DNA of 64,000 bases, taken from the NCBI GenBank assembly GCA_023460795.1, contig JAEWPC010000042.1:1-64000 (forward strand), in the 5' to 3' direction. Of the stretch, positions 45,588-54,971 are shown piece after piece. A program made the translations under genes and the position numbers. Numbering within the stretch: the first letter of the stretch is position 1; the number at the start of each line of letters is the position of its first letter. The notes under the pieces were generated by a model. It was not told the origin of the DNA. It worked only from the letters and a program-made list of their open reading frames with translations, and searched no databases. This DNA comes from Bacillota bacterium (GTDB taxonomy: Bacteria > Bacillota > Bacilli > Paenibacillales > Paenibacillaceae).

Positions 45588-47306
45588 ATGTCCATCTCTT
45601 TTCCCAACCGTCTCATCATTATTGTCCTGCTGACCTGTCTGGCACCTACCCTGATCATTAACTTGATCACCTTTAGTTATATCAAGAAGGAGATGCAGGC
45701 CGACGCCTCGTCCTGGCTCAGTGGAATTACCCAGAACACGGGGGAGACGATGGACAGCTACATTCAAATCCTGAACGGGATTACGAAAAATCCGGTGTAC
45801 GATTACACGCTTAACAACATCATGGAGGATCATCTCGACAACCGTGAGGGAGTATTGGGCTACTCGTTCGAAGAGACGGCTCAGATCAATGGTTGGTTAT
45901 CGATGCTGCTCGCAACGGATCGGAAAAGCATCGTCTCGGTGGAGATGTATGACCGTAACGGTAACCAGTTTCAGCTTGGTGAGTCCATTAAATACAACGA
46001 TTCGGACTGGATGAGGAAGACGGAAGCGGCTAAAGGCGGGACTTATCTGTTGCCTCCGATGATCGGGGAGGACGGCCGTCCATTATTCGCCGTATCGCGG
46101 TTGCTCTATAACCCTCAGACCTTCCACGAGATTAGCGTTGTGCGGCTGTTTTATCGCTTGGATTTCGCCCTGGAAACCGGCAAAGAACTATTAAGCCGAG
46201 ACGGCAACTTATTCCTGGTGAACGAACAGGAGCAGGTCATCTTCGACGTACTCCAGCAATGCACGAATAAGCCATGGTCCGAGTGTTCCAATGCGGATTA
46301 TTTTCAAAGTCAATTTAAGTCGGATACGACGAATTGGACGCTCATTACCGCCATGCCGCAGAAACAGTTATTTCATAGAATCAGTCAGATTCAACAGTTC
46401 TTTCTGTTAATCAATTTATTGTTCTTCTTACTGGCGATTATCATCGTCATCATGGCGAGTTATCGGATCTCATCTCCTTTGAAGCGCCTCAGCCGAATGA
46501 TGCTCACCGCTCCGAAGTATCAATTTCATATCGATGTACCTGTCACTACCCGGACGGACGAGATCGGCATTATCACGACCAGCTTTAAGAATATGATCGG
46601 GCATATTCACGACTTGATTAAAGAGATTGTATCGATCGAAGAGGGACGGAAGAAATCGGAGATCGCCTCTCTGCAGGCGCAGATCAATCCCCATTTCCTA
46701 TATAACACATTAAGCGCGATTGTGATGCAAGCCGAAATAGATGAGAATTACAACATTTCGACGATGGCTGCCAAGCTCGGCAAGCTGTTCCGCTATTCGA
46801 TCGATAGAGAGAAGGAATGGGTCAATGTCGAGAAGGAATGCGAATACATCAAACTGTACGTCGAAGTGATGAAGTATCGGTATCCTAAGTTAACGCTGGA
46901 GCTGCAGATCGAAGACCAAGTCAGGGAATGGCGCATCATCAAGCTGTTGCTTCAACCGATCGTGGAAAATTCAATCCTTCACGGGATCGTTCCGAACGGC
47001 CAGGAAGGGGTCATCCGAATCGCGATCAAGGGTATCGTGGAGATGGGAGGAGACATGCTGTTCATCCAAATTCGCGACAATGGAATCGGGATGGATCCGG
47101 AGTGCCTCAAGAAGCTTAAGGCTGCCATGATCGGCACGGAAGGACAGGACAAAGTAGGCATGGGCATCAGGAACGTGTATGAAAGAATATTGCTCACTTA
47201 CACGAAAGGCGGGATTAGCTTTGACATCGAGAGTGAGGTCGGGCATGGAACAGCCTTCAACATCAAGCTTCCCCGAATGGATCATGAAGGTTCTGATCGT
47301 AGATGA
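45588..47306 (+). CDS. YesM-family sensor histidine kinase (second system)
   Basis: 572 residues from the ATG at 45588, preceded by GGAGG; an ATG four codons upstream overlaps that ribosome site. N-terminal membrane segment 8-28, extracellular sensor domain to about residue 265 (two Cys in VLQQCTNKPWSECSN), second membrane segment (FFLLINLLFFLLAIIIVIMA), HAMP, His369 in INPHFLYNT, and HATPase (QPIVENSILHGIV, RDNGIGMDPE, GMGIRNVYERI). Its 3' end overlaps the start of the regulator gene by 23 bp, which ensures balanced synthesis. Confidence 0.92.
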   Translation: MSISFPNRLIIIVLLTCLAPTLIINLITFSYIKKEMQADASSWLSGITQNTGETMDSYIQILNGITKNPVYDYTLNNIMEDHLDNREGVLGYSFEETAQINGWLSMLLATDRKSIVSVEMYDRNGNQFQLGESIKYNDSDWMRKTEAAKGGTYLLPPMIGEDGRPLFAVSRLLYNPQTFHEISVVRLFYRLDFALETGKELLSRDGNLFLVNEQEQVIFDVLQQCTNKPWSECSNADYFQSQFKSDTTNWTLITAMPQKQLFHRISQIQQFFLLINLLFFLLAIIIVIMASYRISSPLKRLSRMMLTAPKYQFHIDVPVTTRTDEIGIITTSFKNMIGHIHDLIKEIVSIEEGRKKSEIASLQAQINPHFLYNTLSAIVMQAEIDENYNISTMAAKLGKLFRYSIDREKEWVNVEKECEYIKLYVEVMKYRYPKLTLELQIEDQVREWRIIKLLLQPIVENSILHGIVPNGQEGVIRIAIKGIVEMGGDMLFIQIRDNGIGMDPECLKKLKAAMIGTEGQDKVGMGIRNVYERILLTYTKGGISFDIESEVGHGTAFNIKLPRMDHEGSDRR

Positions 47307-48867
47307 CGAGGAAATTCTGCGTACCGGATTAGTGAAAATGATCGAGCGGATGGATCTGCCGGTAGCCGTGGTGGGCACCGCTAATGATGGATTACACGCG
47401 CTTAAGCTCATCGATGACCATGAACCTCATGTTATTCTTACCGATATTCGTATGCCGAACATGGACGGGTTGGAGCTGATCGAGAAGCTTGCAGCGGATC
47501 AGCGACGTATCCGCACGATCATTCTGAGCGGATATGACGACTTTGATTATGCAAGAAAAGCGATTCGATCGGGTTGCAGCGACTACTTGGTGAAACCGCC
47601 CATCTATACGGAATTAAGAGAGCTGCTCCAATCGATCTACGAGAAGCTCTCGTTGGAGCTGGCCAAGTTCATGGAAGAAAGCCGGAAGGACGAAATTCTG
47701 AATCGCAACCAAACGCTCTTGAAATCGGATTTCTTGAGAACGCTCCTTGTGAAGAAAGCCAAGCCCCCGGCGAGAGAGACGCTCGTCGAACAAGCAGAGC
47801 GTCTGGGCATTCCTCTGCGATCGGGCGCCTATGCCGTAGCCATCCTCAGGAACGAAAGACGGCTGGAAAGAATCCAGAAATATTCTACAGCGGACTGGGA
47901 GCTCTTGAAATATGCCTGCCTCAACATCTGCGGCGAAATCTTCAACGGCGCTCCTTGCTTTTACGATGAACAAGATCAGCTCGTCGTCCTGCTGCCCCAC
48001 AACGATTCGTTCGAGGACCATTGCGAGAAGCTGCAGGAAGCCCGGGGGAATCTGTCGCATTACTTGCAGTTATCTTATTCGGCGGCGTCATCCGAAACCT
48101 ATCCTTTCCATGCCATAGCCGATGCTTACGAAGAAGCGAATCGGCTATTAAGCTTGCGTTTATTGAGCGAGAAGAGCGTTCTCATCACCCCGAAGGGGTT
48201 AACCCATAATGTCAACGAGGATATCACGCCTCATCTCAAACAATTAGACGAGCTGCATCAATGCCAGTCGCTAAGCGAGATTCAAGTCGTATTGATTCAC
48301 TGGCTGGACACGGTTAAGAACTCGGGTTACACGCCGCTGGGGTTGGAGAAGCTCAAGCAGGAGCTTCGCGTGGCTTTGGTAACGCTGATGCAGAAACCTC
48401 CGATTAAACAAGCCGAGCAGGAGCTCGGAGTTTATTCCTCCGTGTGGCTCGAACAGTTGGGATACGCCGATTCCTTCTCGGAGCAGCTCGAGCTTGTCTA
48501 TCAACTCATCGAGCAATTGACCGAGCAGCAGAAGTCGGGCATGTATCACAACCATGCCGTGGAGAAAGCCATCGCATACATCAAGAAGTATTACAATCAC
48601 TCGATTAATTTGGTGTCGATCTCCGAGCATGTCCATATGAATCCGGCTTACTTCAGCGTGATGTTTAAGAAGAAGACCGGTATCGGCGTCGTAGAATTCG
48701 TCACCGATGTTCGGATGGACAAGGCGAAGAAGCTGCTGATGGAAACGGATTATAAAACCTACCAAATCGCTGAATCGATCGGATACAGCGACCCCGCTTA
48801 TTTCTCCAAAATCTTCAAACGACAGCATGGCATGACGCCTCAAGAATATCGAAATACGCAGCTATAG
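47284..48867 (+). CDS. AraC-type response regulator (YesN-like, long form)
   Basis: 527 residues from the ATG at 47284, where the receiver domain begins (MKVLIVDDEEILRTGL); in-frame starts further up lie inside the kinase gene and add only out-of-family residues. Receiver 1-120 with Asp54 in LTDIRMP and Lys in LVKPP, a middle domain 160-400 typical of YesN proteins, and a C-terminal AraC helix-turn-helix pair at about 430-525 (LVSISEHVHMNPAYFSVMFKKKTG, IAESIGYSDPAYFSKIFKRQHG). It probably activates its own transporter operon in response to the sugar sensed by the kinase. Confidence 0.93.
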   Translation: MKVLIVDDEEILRTGLVKMIERMDLPVAVVGTANDGLHALKLIDDHEPHVILTDIRMPNMDGLELIEKLAADQRRIRTIILSGYDDFDYARKAIRSGCSDYLVKPPIYTELRELLQSIYEKLSLELAKFMEESRKDEILNRNQTLLKSDFLRTLLVKKAKPPARETLVEQAERLGIPLRSGAYAVAILRNERRLERIQKYSTADWELLKYACLNICGEIFNGAPCFYDEQDQLVVLLPHNDSFEDHCEKLQEARGNLSHYLQLSYSAASSETYPFHAIADAYEEANRLLSLRLLSEKSVLITPKGLTHNVNEDITPHLKQLDELHQCQSLSEIQVVLIHWLDTVKNSGYTPLGLEKLKQELRVALVTLMQKPPIKQAEQELGVYSSVWLEQLGYADSFSEQLELVYQLIEQLTEQQKSGMYHNHAVEKAIAYIKKYYNHSINLVSISEHVHMNPAYFSVMFKKKTGIGVVEFVTDVRMDKAKKLLMETDYKTYQIAESIGYSDPAYFSKIFKRQHGMTPQEYRNTQL

Positions 48868-48917
48868 ATGTTACAAGAAATCAATAGATCGTCCATTATC
48901 CCTGCCTCCTTCCGTCT

Positions 48918-48954
48918 TTACAATAGGTTATATAGACCATATAGACCATTGTAA
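48918..48954. promoter_or_regulatory. Promoter/operator candidate before the permease pair
   Basis: A 7-bp inverted repeat ttacaat / attgtaa brackets two tandem copies of tatagacca (48931-48939 and 48940-48948). TTACAA with a 16-bp spacer to TATAGA at 48940 is a possible weak promoter. The site lies 20 bp before the permease start and could be a target of the AraC-type regulator just upstream. Confidence 0.45.
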
Positions 48955-48973
48955 GGACTGGAGGAACAGGTGG

Positions 48974-49837
48974 ATGAATTATTTCAGGAAACACTGGATC
49001 GCTTTATGTTATATCCTTCCCGCTGCAATCATCATTACCTCATTTTTCATTACCTCGATCGTTTACACCCTTTACTTAAGCTTCACCAGCTACGACGGGT
49101 TGAAAGCCCCCGAGTTCGTAGGCTTCGAGAATTACGCGAGGATTTTCAAGGATTTAACGTACATTACCTCCCTTAAGAACACGCTATTATGGGTTATCGC
49201 CACGCTTATTTTTCCCGTAGGGCTCGGCTTGCTCTTCAGCGTGCTGCTGCAGCATATGAAGGGTCAGCGCATCTTCAAGAACATCTTCTATTTGCCCTAT
49301 GCGATGTCCCTAACGGTCGTAGGGGTCATCTGGGTGTTGCTGTTCTCCCGTAACGGAATCAACCTGCTGCTCACGAATATAGGGTTGGACTCCTGGGCGA
49401 TCGATTGGTTGAATACGCCGCCTTCCAATAGTTACGCGATGATCGTCGCATCCGTCTGGCAAGGAACCGGTACGAATATGCTGTTGTTCCTTATCGGCCT
49501 TGGCGCGCTACCCAAAGAACCTTTCGAAGCCGCCGCGATCGACGGAGCCGGTCGGTTCCGTACGTTCTGGAGCATTACGCTGCCCTTGCTCAACCCGATC
49601 ACGATTGTCGTCATGGGCATGGCGCTCGTCAATAGCTTCAAGATCTTCGACATTATATGGGTCATGACGATGGGCGGACCCTATCGGTCTTCGGAGACGC
49701 TGGCCGTCACGATGTTCCGGGAGTCGTTCGTCTTGTTCAAGTTCGGTCAAGGCGCGGCTATATCGATTGTCCTGACGATTACGTCCATTGCGGTGTCTTG
49801 GTTCTATCTTAGAAAAACAATGGTGAAGGAGGGTTAA
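48974..49837 (+). CDS. Sugar ABC transporter permease (MalF/UgpA type)
   Basis: 287 residues, ATG after ctggaggaacaggtgg. Six membrane segments; FVGFENYARIFKD near the N terminus and the coupling loop EAAAIDGAGRFRTFWSITLP; MTMGGPYRSSETLAVTMF in the usual place. First of the two permeases of the second import system. Its last codons contain the ribosome site of the next gene. No ATPase gene is present. Confidence 0.93.
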   Translation: MNYFRKHWIALCYILPAAIIITSFFITSIVYTLYLSFTSYDGLKAPEFVGFENYARIFKDLTYITSLKNTLLWVIATLIFPVGLGLLFSVLLQHMKGQRIFKNIFYLPYAMSLTVVGVIWVLLFSRNGINLLLTNIGLDSWAIDWLNTPPSNSYAMIVASVWQGTGTNMLLFLIGLGALPKEPFEAAAIDGAGRFRTFWSITLPLLNPITIVVMGMALVNSFKIFDIIWVMTMGGPYRSSETLAVTMFRESFVLFKFGQGAAISIVLTITSIAVSWFYLRKTMVKEG

Positions 49838-49838
49838 A

Positions 49839-50666
49839 ATGAGTCGAACGTTGCGTATCGCATCCTATGCCGTGATAACCGTTCTTGCGGCGTTGTGGCT
49901 GTTACCTGTTCTTCTAGTGCTGTCTAACGCGACTAAGTCCTTACAGGATTTCACCTACGGGGATATCTGGAGGCTTCCTGAATCCTTTCATCTATTCAGC
50001 AATATGAAAGAGGCTTTGAATATGGGAGCTTTGGGTCGGGGGATGCTCAACAGCTTCTTGTACAGCTTCTTCGGTGCGGGAATAAGCATTCTCGCTGCCG
50101 CGCTTGCTGCTTTCGGCATCGTCATCTTGCGCATTAAAGGCGGATTTTACTGGTTCCTGCTTATTTATAGCGGCACGATTTTCCCTTTCCAAATGTATTT
50201 GGTTCCGTTATTCAAAGCCTACCAGAACGTCGGGATATACGATACGTTCGGAGGCATGCTTCTGTTCTACATCGCGATCTCCATCCCGTTCTGTCTGTTC
50301 CTGCTGCGCAACTATATGACGACTTTGCCTTATGAGATCGTAGAGGCTGCGCAGATCGACGGGTTCAGAAGCATCGGCATCTTCACCAGAATCATCTTCC
50401 CGTTGCTGCTGCCGCCGGTATCCGTCTTAATGCTGTTCCAGTTCACTTGGATTTGGAACGACCTGGTGTTCGGAATGACCTTAAGCCGGTCCGAGGCCGT
50501 GCGCCCCGTGATGGCCGGTCTTGCCACGATGCAAGGGATGTTCTTCCGCTCCGGCGTCACGACGTTGATGGCCGGGATCGTGCTGACCTCGCTGCCGACG
50601 ATCATCTTGTTCTTCGCTTTGCAGCGCAATTTCATCAAAGGCATGCTATTAACGGTAAAATCATAA
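49839..50666 (+). CDS. Sugar ABC transporter permease (MalG/UgpE type)
   Basis: 275 residues, starting one base after the previous stop codon; the ribosome site ggaggg overlaps the end of the upstream gene, so translation is coupled. Six membrane segments, EAAQIDGFRSIGIFTRIIFP coupling loop, and the usual C-terminal end LQRNFIKGMLLTVKS. Forms the channel with the preceding permease and relies on a shared ATPase encoded elsewhere. Confidence 0.93.
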   Translation: MSRTLRIASYAVITVLAALWLLPVLLVLSNATKSLQDFTYGDIWRLPESFHLFSNMKEALNMGALGRGMLNSFLYSFFGAGISILAAALAAFGIVILRIKGGFYWFLLIYSGTIFPFQMYLVPLFKAYQNVGIYDTFGGMLLFYIAISIPFCLFLLRNYMTTLPYEIVEAAQIDGFRSIGIFTRIIFPLLLPPVSVLMLFQFTWIWNDLVFGMTLSRSEAVRPVMAGLATMQGMFFRSGVTTLMAGIVLTSLPTIILFFALQRNFIKGMLLTVKS

Positions 50667-50697
50667 ACCGACTTACAACGCAGAGGAGTGCATCGCA

Positions 50698-52437
50698 ATG
50701 TCAAGTTACGACAAAGAACCCCACATTACGATCAAAGGCTGGGAGGAGCAGTGCTGGAGCGGATATGCGTCCATCGGACAAGAAGTGGAGCGTATCTCCC
50801 GCGGGCGGCTGAAGACGGTCGTGATCATCGAATGTTATACGACGGTTCGTATTCATGAGATCGTTCGCGGGCTTGCGATAAACTGCAGCATCGAGAAGGT
50901 CATTGAAGCGGAGCGGGCTGTTAAATCCGCAAGCGACATCGATGCAATGATCGCGCCTTACGTCACCGAGGATCGAGTATTCGGCTATATGGCGCCGCTG
51001 CAGATTGAAGATTTCTATGATCCGGCTGCTATAGAGCAGCTTCGTGCGGAACTGGAAGCCGTGACCGAAGGCATCGTTGTCGTGATCGGAACAGGGGCAT
51101 CCCTCATTGGCGAGGGAGAGTGCATCCTGTACGCGGATCTGGCAAGGTGGGAGATTCAGAAGCGATATCGGAGCCGCGAGTTCGGCAATTGGCTGGACGA
51201 TAATTATGACGAGGATATTCTCCGGAAATATAAAAGGGGATTTTTCATCGAGTGGAGAGCTGCCGACCGGTTGAAGCGTTCCCTATTGCCGAAGGCCCAC
51301 TACTATCTGGATACGAATCTCAAGGATACGCCGAAGATGGTCAGCCGGGAGGCTATATTCGCCGGAATGAAGCAGGCGGTGCATCGGCCGTTCCGCTTGG
51401 TGCCTTATTTCGACCCCGGGGTATGGGGCGGAACTTGGATGGAGCGCAACATCGAGCTGGACAAGCAGAGCAATCCCTATGCGTGGAGCTTCGACGGGGT
51501 GCCTGAAGAGAACAGCGTGTATTTACAATATGGCGATATACGAGTCGAAATGCCTTCTATCAATTTGGTCTTCTTCGAACCTCAAGCTTTGCTAGGGGAC
51601 AAGGTATATGCCCGTTTCGGCGCGGAGTTCCCGATTAGGTTCGATTTCCTAGACACCGTCGGGGGGCAAAATCTCAGCTTACAGGTACACCCGCTGACCG
51701 GATATATTCGCGACAAGTTCGGAATGGAATATACGCAGGATGAAAGCTACTACATGCTGGATGCCGAGCCCGAGGCAACCGTGTACTTGGGAATCCAAGA
51801 AGGCATTGAACCGCAGGCGATGTTCGATGACTTGTATAAGGCCCAGGCTGGAGGATTCTCCTTCCCGGCGGAGCAGTATATCAATATTTTTCCCGCGGCT
51901 AAGCACGATCATTTCAGCATCCCGGCGGGGACGGTTCATTGCTCGGGCCAAGGGGGGATGGTCCTCGAGATCAGCGCAACCCCGTATATTTTCACGTTCA
52001 AATTGTGGGATTGGGATCGTCTCGGGCTGGACGGCAAACCTAGACCCGTGCATCTTGAACACGGAGTCCGCAATATCCAATGGGATCGTACGACCGAATG
52101 GGTGCGCAGGGAGCTCATTAATCCGATCACCCGAATCGCGGAAGGCGAGCATTGGATCGAAGAGAAGACGGGTCTGCACGAAACCCAATTCATCGAAACC
52201 CGCAGGCACTGGTTTACCGATACGACACCGCATCATACGCAGGGCGGCTTTCAAATGCTGAACCTGGTTGAAGGCGAGGAGGTTGTCGTGGAAAGCCCTA
52301 CGGGAGCTTTCGAACCTATGGTTGTACATTATGCCGAAACCTTCATCATACCGGCATCCGTCGGTGAATATACGATTCGACCGAGCGATTCCAGCCGCAA
52401 GGGCAAGCATGGAACGATTAAGGCCTATGTTCGGTAA
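50698..52437 (+). CDS. Class I mannose-6-phosphate isomerase-like protein with extra N-terminal domain
   Basis: 579 residues, ribosome site gaggag. Residues about 225-579 are a type I phosphomannose isomerase: LVPYFDPGVWGGTWM start, zinc ligands in LSLQVHP (Gln, His), TQDESYYML (Glu) and IPAGTVHCSG (His), all kept. The first 220 residues form an added alpha/beta domain (KTVVIIECYTTVRIHEIV, GIVVVIGTGASLI) that resembles a nucleotide-binding fold but lacks a standard P-loop Lys. Standard enzymes are 300-400 residues, so this is a fusion. It probably interconverts a hexose-6-phosphate made by the ROK kinase 18 bp downstream; the sugar entering may be mannose or a relative. Confidence 0.85.
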   Translation: MSSYDKEPHITIKGWEEQCWSGYASIGQEVERISRGRLKTVVIIECYTTVRIHEIVRGLAINCSIEKVIEAERAVKSASDIDAMIAPYVTEDRVFGYMAPLQIEDFYDPAAIEQLRAELEAVTEGIVVVIGTGASLIGEGECILYADLARWEIQKRYRSREFGNWLDDNYDEDILRKYKRGFFIEWRAADRLKRSLLPKAHYYLDTNLKDTPKMVSREAIFAGMKQAVHRPFRLVPYFDPGVWGGTWMERNIELDKQSNPYAWSFDGVPEENSVYLQYGDIRVEMPSINLVFFEPQALLGDKVYARFGAEFPIRFDFLDTVGGQNLSLQVHPLTGYIRDKFGMEYTQDESYYMLDAEPEATVYLGIQEGIEPQAMFDDLYKAQAGGFSFPAEQYINIFPAAKHDHFSIPAGTVHCSGQGGMVLEISATPYIFTFKLWDWDRLGLDGKPRPVHLEHGVRNIQWDRTTEWVRRELINPITRIAEGEHWIEEKTGLHETQFIETRRHWFTDTTPHHTQGGFQMLNLVEGEEVVVESPTGAFEPMVVHYAETFIIPASVGEYTIRPSDSSRKGKHGTIKAYVR

Positions 52438-52455
52438 TTCAGGGGGCGATACCGT

Positions 52456-53406
52456 ATGATCATTGCGATCGATTTTGGCGGGACGAATATTAAAGTAGGC
52501 TTGGTAGACAACGGGAAGGTGCTGGAGCAGACGCGCCTTCCTTCGCATTCCGATCAAGGGTTAATCGCTAGACTGGATGACGTGAAGGTAGAGGTGGGCG
52601 TCTTGCTGCATCGTCGCAACGTCACCCTGGCGGATTGCTCGGGAATCGGAATCGCTACGCCTGGCATCGTGGATACAAGGCGGCGAACGATATTATCGAT
52701 CAACGAGAAGTATGCGGACGTCGTTGGGTTCGATATCGAGAAGTGGGCTGTGTATACGTTCGGATTGCCCTTCATGATCGAGAATGACGCCCGTGCGGCG
52801 CTACTCGGAGAAGTCTATCACGGGGTGGCGCGCGGAGTTAAGGATGCCGTGCTTCTCACATTCGGTACTGGGATCGGAACATCGGCGATGATCGGCGGTC
52901 AAGTCTTAAGAGGCAAGCATTATCAAGCAGGCATCTTAGGCGGACATTTCACCACGAACATTCACGGCAACTTATGCAATTGCGGCAATACTGGCTGCCT
53001 GGAAGCGCAAGCCGGCCATTGGGCTTTGCCGTATGCGTTGAAACGGCATCCGCAATACGATAGCAGCGAATTGTCCGAGCTGAGCCATCCGGGTTATAGG
53101 GATATCATCAACGCCGCCCTCAGGAAAGACCCGGTAGGCATGGACGTGCTGGATGAGCTGATGGCGCATTGGAGCGCCGGTATCATTAACATGGTGCACG
53201 CTTACGATCCGGAGATCGTCATTCTGAGCGGGGGGTTGATGAAATCGCAGCAATTCCTACTCCAAGCGCTGTATGACAAAGTCAATCAGAAGAGCTGGAC
53301 CCCTTGGGGAGATGTGAAGATCGTAGTGGCCGATAATCCGGATGCTTCGGTTCTATTGGGATTATCCGCATTATTCGAGAGCGCCGAGCAAGAGGCGGTT
53401 TCCTAA
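52456..53406 (+). CDS. ROK-family sugar kinase
   Basis: 316 residues behind aggggggc. ATP-binding DFGGTNIKVGLV at the N terminus, catalytic Asp in ENDARAALLGE, GTGIGTSAMIGG, and the ROK zinc site GGHFTTN...LCNCGNTGCLEA (His plus three Cys). No N-terminal helix-turn-helix, so it is a kinase and not a repressor. It phosphorylates a hexose, likely glucose, mannose or allose type; the linked isomerase-like protein suggests mannose-6-phosphate or a related ester as product. Last gene of the second transporter locus. Confidence 0.9.
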   Translation: MIIAIDFGGTNIKVGLVDNGKVLEQTRLPSHSDQGLIARLDDVKVEVGVLLHRRNVTLADCSGIGIATPGIVDTRRRTILSINEKYADVVGFDIEKWAVYTFGLPFMIENDARAALLGEVYHGVARGVKDAVLLTFGTGIGTSAMIGGQVLRGKHYQAGILGGHFTTNIHGNLCNCGNTGCLEAQAGHWALPYALKRHPQYDSSELSELSHPGYRDIINAALRKDPVGMDVLDELMAHWSAGIINMVHAYDPEIVILSGGLMKSQQFLLQALYDKVNQKSWTPWGDVKIVVADNPDASVLLGLSALFESAEQEAVS

Positions 53407-53420
53407 TCGGAATGCATGTT

Positions 53421-53454
53421 GAACAAGCTCTCCTTAATCAAGGAGAGCTTGTTC
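53421..53454. terminator. Bidirectional terminator between ROK and MATE genes
   Basis: A perfect 15-bp stem gaacaagctctcctt / aaggagagcttgttc with a 4-nt loop lies between the convergent genes, ending 3 bp from the MATE stop codon. The symmetry lets it serve both strands. Confidence 0.85.
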
Positions 53455-53456
53455 GC

Positions 53457-54851
53457 TTATATCAGCTTATGTTTATACCAAGCTTCGCCTTTAAATCTAA
53501 TCCAGAAGACGATGCCCCGCACCGCCCATTCGGCGACCATGGCGAGCCATACCCCCATGACGCCGAGCTGAAGCGTAATGCCCAATACATAGCCAAGAAT
53601 CACTCGAAGCACCCACATGGTGAGCAACGAAGCGATAGAAGTGAACTTCGAATCGCCCGCCGCCCGCAATGCGGAAGGCAGCATGAAGCTCGAGGACCAG
53701 ACGATCGGCTGTACGACGGAGATTAACAGGATAAGCCGGAAGATGTCCGGCACGATGGCATCCGGCGGAGAATACAGCTCGACCAACCACGGGAACATGA
53801 GCAATAAGACGGCCGTAATGAACACGAAGAAGAGACCTGAAAGTCCCAAGAACGACTTTATATACTTCCTGGCATCGGCGATATCTCTCCGTCCGATGCA
53901 TTGTCCTACGACAGTCACGATCGCAATGCTTAAGGTCGTTCCTCCGACTTGGAACAGCATGGCTAATGAATTGCCGATGGCGTTGATCGTAATCGGCAGC
54001 GTGCCAAGTTGTACGATATAGGTTTGCGTAAGCAATTTGCCCCCATTGAAGAACAATTGCTCCACCGCGAACGGAATACCGATGAACATGATTTTCTTCA
54101 ATAACGGCACATGTACGGCAATCGCGTTGGCAAGCTTAAGGCGCAGCGTATGATTATATCGAATAAGGTAGAATAGCGATGCGGCGGCTCCAAGAACGCG
54201 AGCGCTTATTAAGGAAATCGCCAGTCCGAGCACGCCCATGTCCAAGACGGTAATGAATACGATGTTCAAGATGAAGTAAGACAGGTTTAGAATGACCGAC
54301 AGCACGAGACACGCTTTGGTCTCGGATACGCCCCGCAAAGCTCCGACTACGCCCTGATAAATTCCGATGAAGGGATAAGAGATACAGCTGCCGATGAGGA
54401 ATAGCTTCGCGTTCGCGATAACTTCGGAATCGGCGCCTCCGAATAGAAAGCTAATGATAGGCGAGTGGAAAATAATGACGAGCAAGCAAATGACGACGGA
54501 AAGCGTAGTGACGGACGAAATCGATTGAGCCGCGGCCCGGGATGCTTGTTCTTGATTGCGGCTTCCCGTGTACTGGGCGACGATAACCGTGCCGCCCGTG
54601 GAGATCGCGATAAATACGCTGACGATGAACATATTGACGGAATCGACCATGCTTACCGCGCTAACCGCTTCAACGCCCGAGGAACTGACCATGGCCGTAT
54701 TCAGAATGCTGATTAACACGATGAAAGCGGAGTCCACGAAAATGGGGATAATCAACGCAAAGATTTGTTTGTAATCCATCGAATTTCCCGTGAAATATCG
54801 ATTCAACAGGGCTACGATCGGCTCTCTCAAGAAAGCATTCCTTTTACGCAT
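53457..54851 (-). CDS. MATE-family efflux transporter
   Basis: 464 residues and about twelve membrane segments. IIPIFVDSAFIVLISILNTAMVSSSG near the start, GTVIVAQYTGSRNQEQASRAA, and in the second half GNSLAMLFQVGGTTLSIAIV followed by GQCIGRRDIADARKYIKS are the two matching halves of MATE antiporters. It probably exports drugs or a metabolite in exchange for sodium or protons. Single gene, transcribed towards the ROK gene and divergent from glcD. GGAGG lies 12 bp upstream of the ATG. Substrate not predictable. Confidence 0.92.
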   Translation of the reverse strand: MRKRNAFLREPIVALLNRYFTGNSMDYKQIFALIIPIFVDSAFIVLISILNTAMVSSSGVEAVSAVSMVDSVNMFIVSVFIAISTGGTVIVAQYTGSRNQEQASRAAAQSISSVTTLSVVICLLVIIFHSPIISFLFGGADSEVIANAKLFLIGSCISYPFIGIYQGVVGALRGVSETKACLVLSVILNLSYFILNIVFITVLDMGVLGLAISLISARVLGAAASLFYLIRYNHTLRLKLANAIAVHVPLLKKIMFIGIPFAVEQLFFNGGKLLTQTYIVQLGTLPITINAIGNSLAMLFQVGGTTLSIAIVTVVGQCIGRRDIADARKYIKSFLGLSGLFFVFITAVLLLMFPWLVELYSPPDAIVPDIFRLILLISVVQPIVWSSSFMLPSALRAAGDSKFTSIASLLTMWVLRVILGYVLGITLQLGVMGVWLAMVAEWAVRGIVFWIRFKGEAWYKHKLI

Positions 54852-54912
54852 CCGACTTGAATGCCTCCGCTCTATATGACGATGTCGACTATACTGTACA
54901 ACTAGATTACGC

Positions 54913-54940
54913 TATAATCAATATAAAGTCATCAGATGAC
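54913..54940 (+). promoter_or_regulatory. glcD promoter -10 and palindromic operator candidate
   Basis: TATAAT at 54913-54918 is followed 9 bp later by the perfect 13-bp palindrome gtcatcagatgac (54928-54940), which would overlap the transcription start. This layout fits repression by a GntR/FadR-type dimer, common for glycolate and lactate oxidase genes, but no such regulator is in the window. Confidence 0.5.
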
Positions 54941-54971
54941 CTGCTCACTTAAGGTATGGAGGTAATCGATC

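Noticed and set aside
52456..53406. ROK gene as a transcriptional repressor
   Set aside because: There is no N-terminal helix-turn-helix and the kinase Asp and zinc site are intact.
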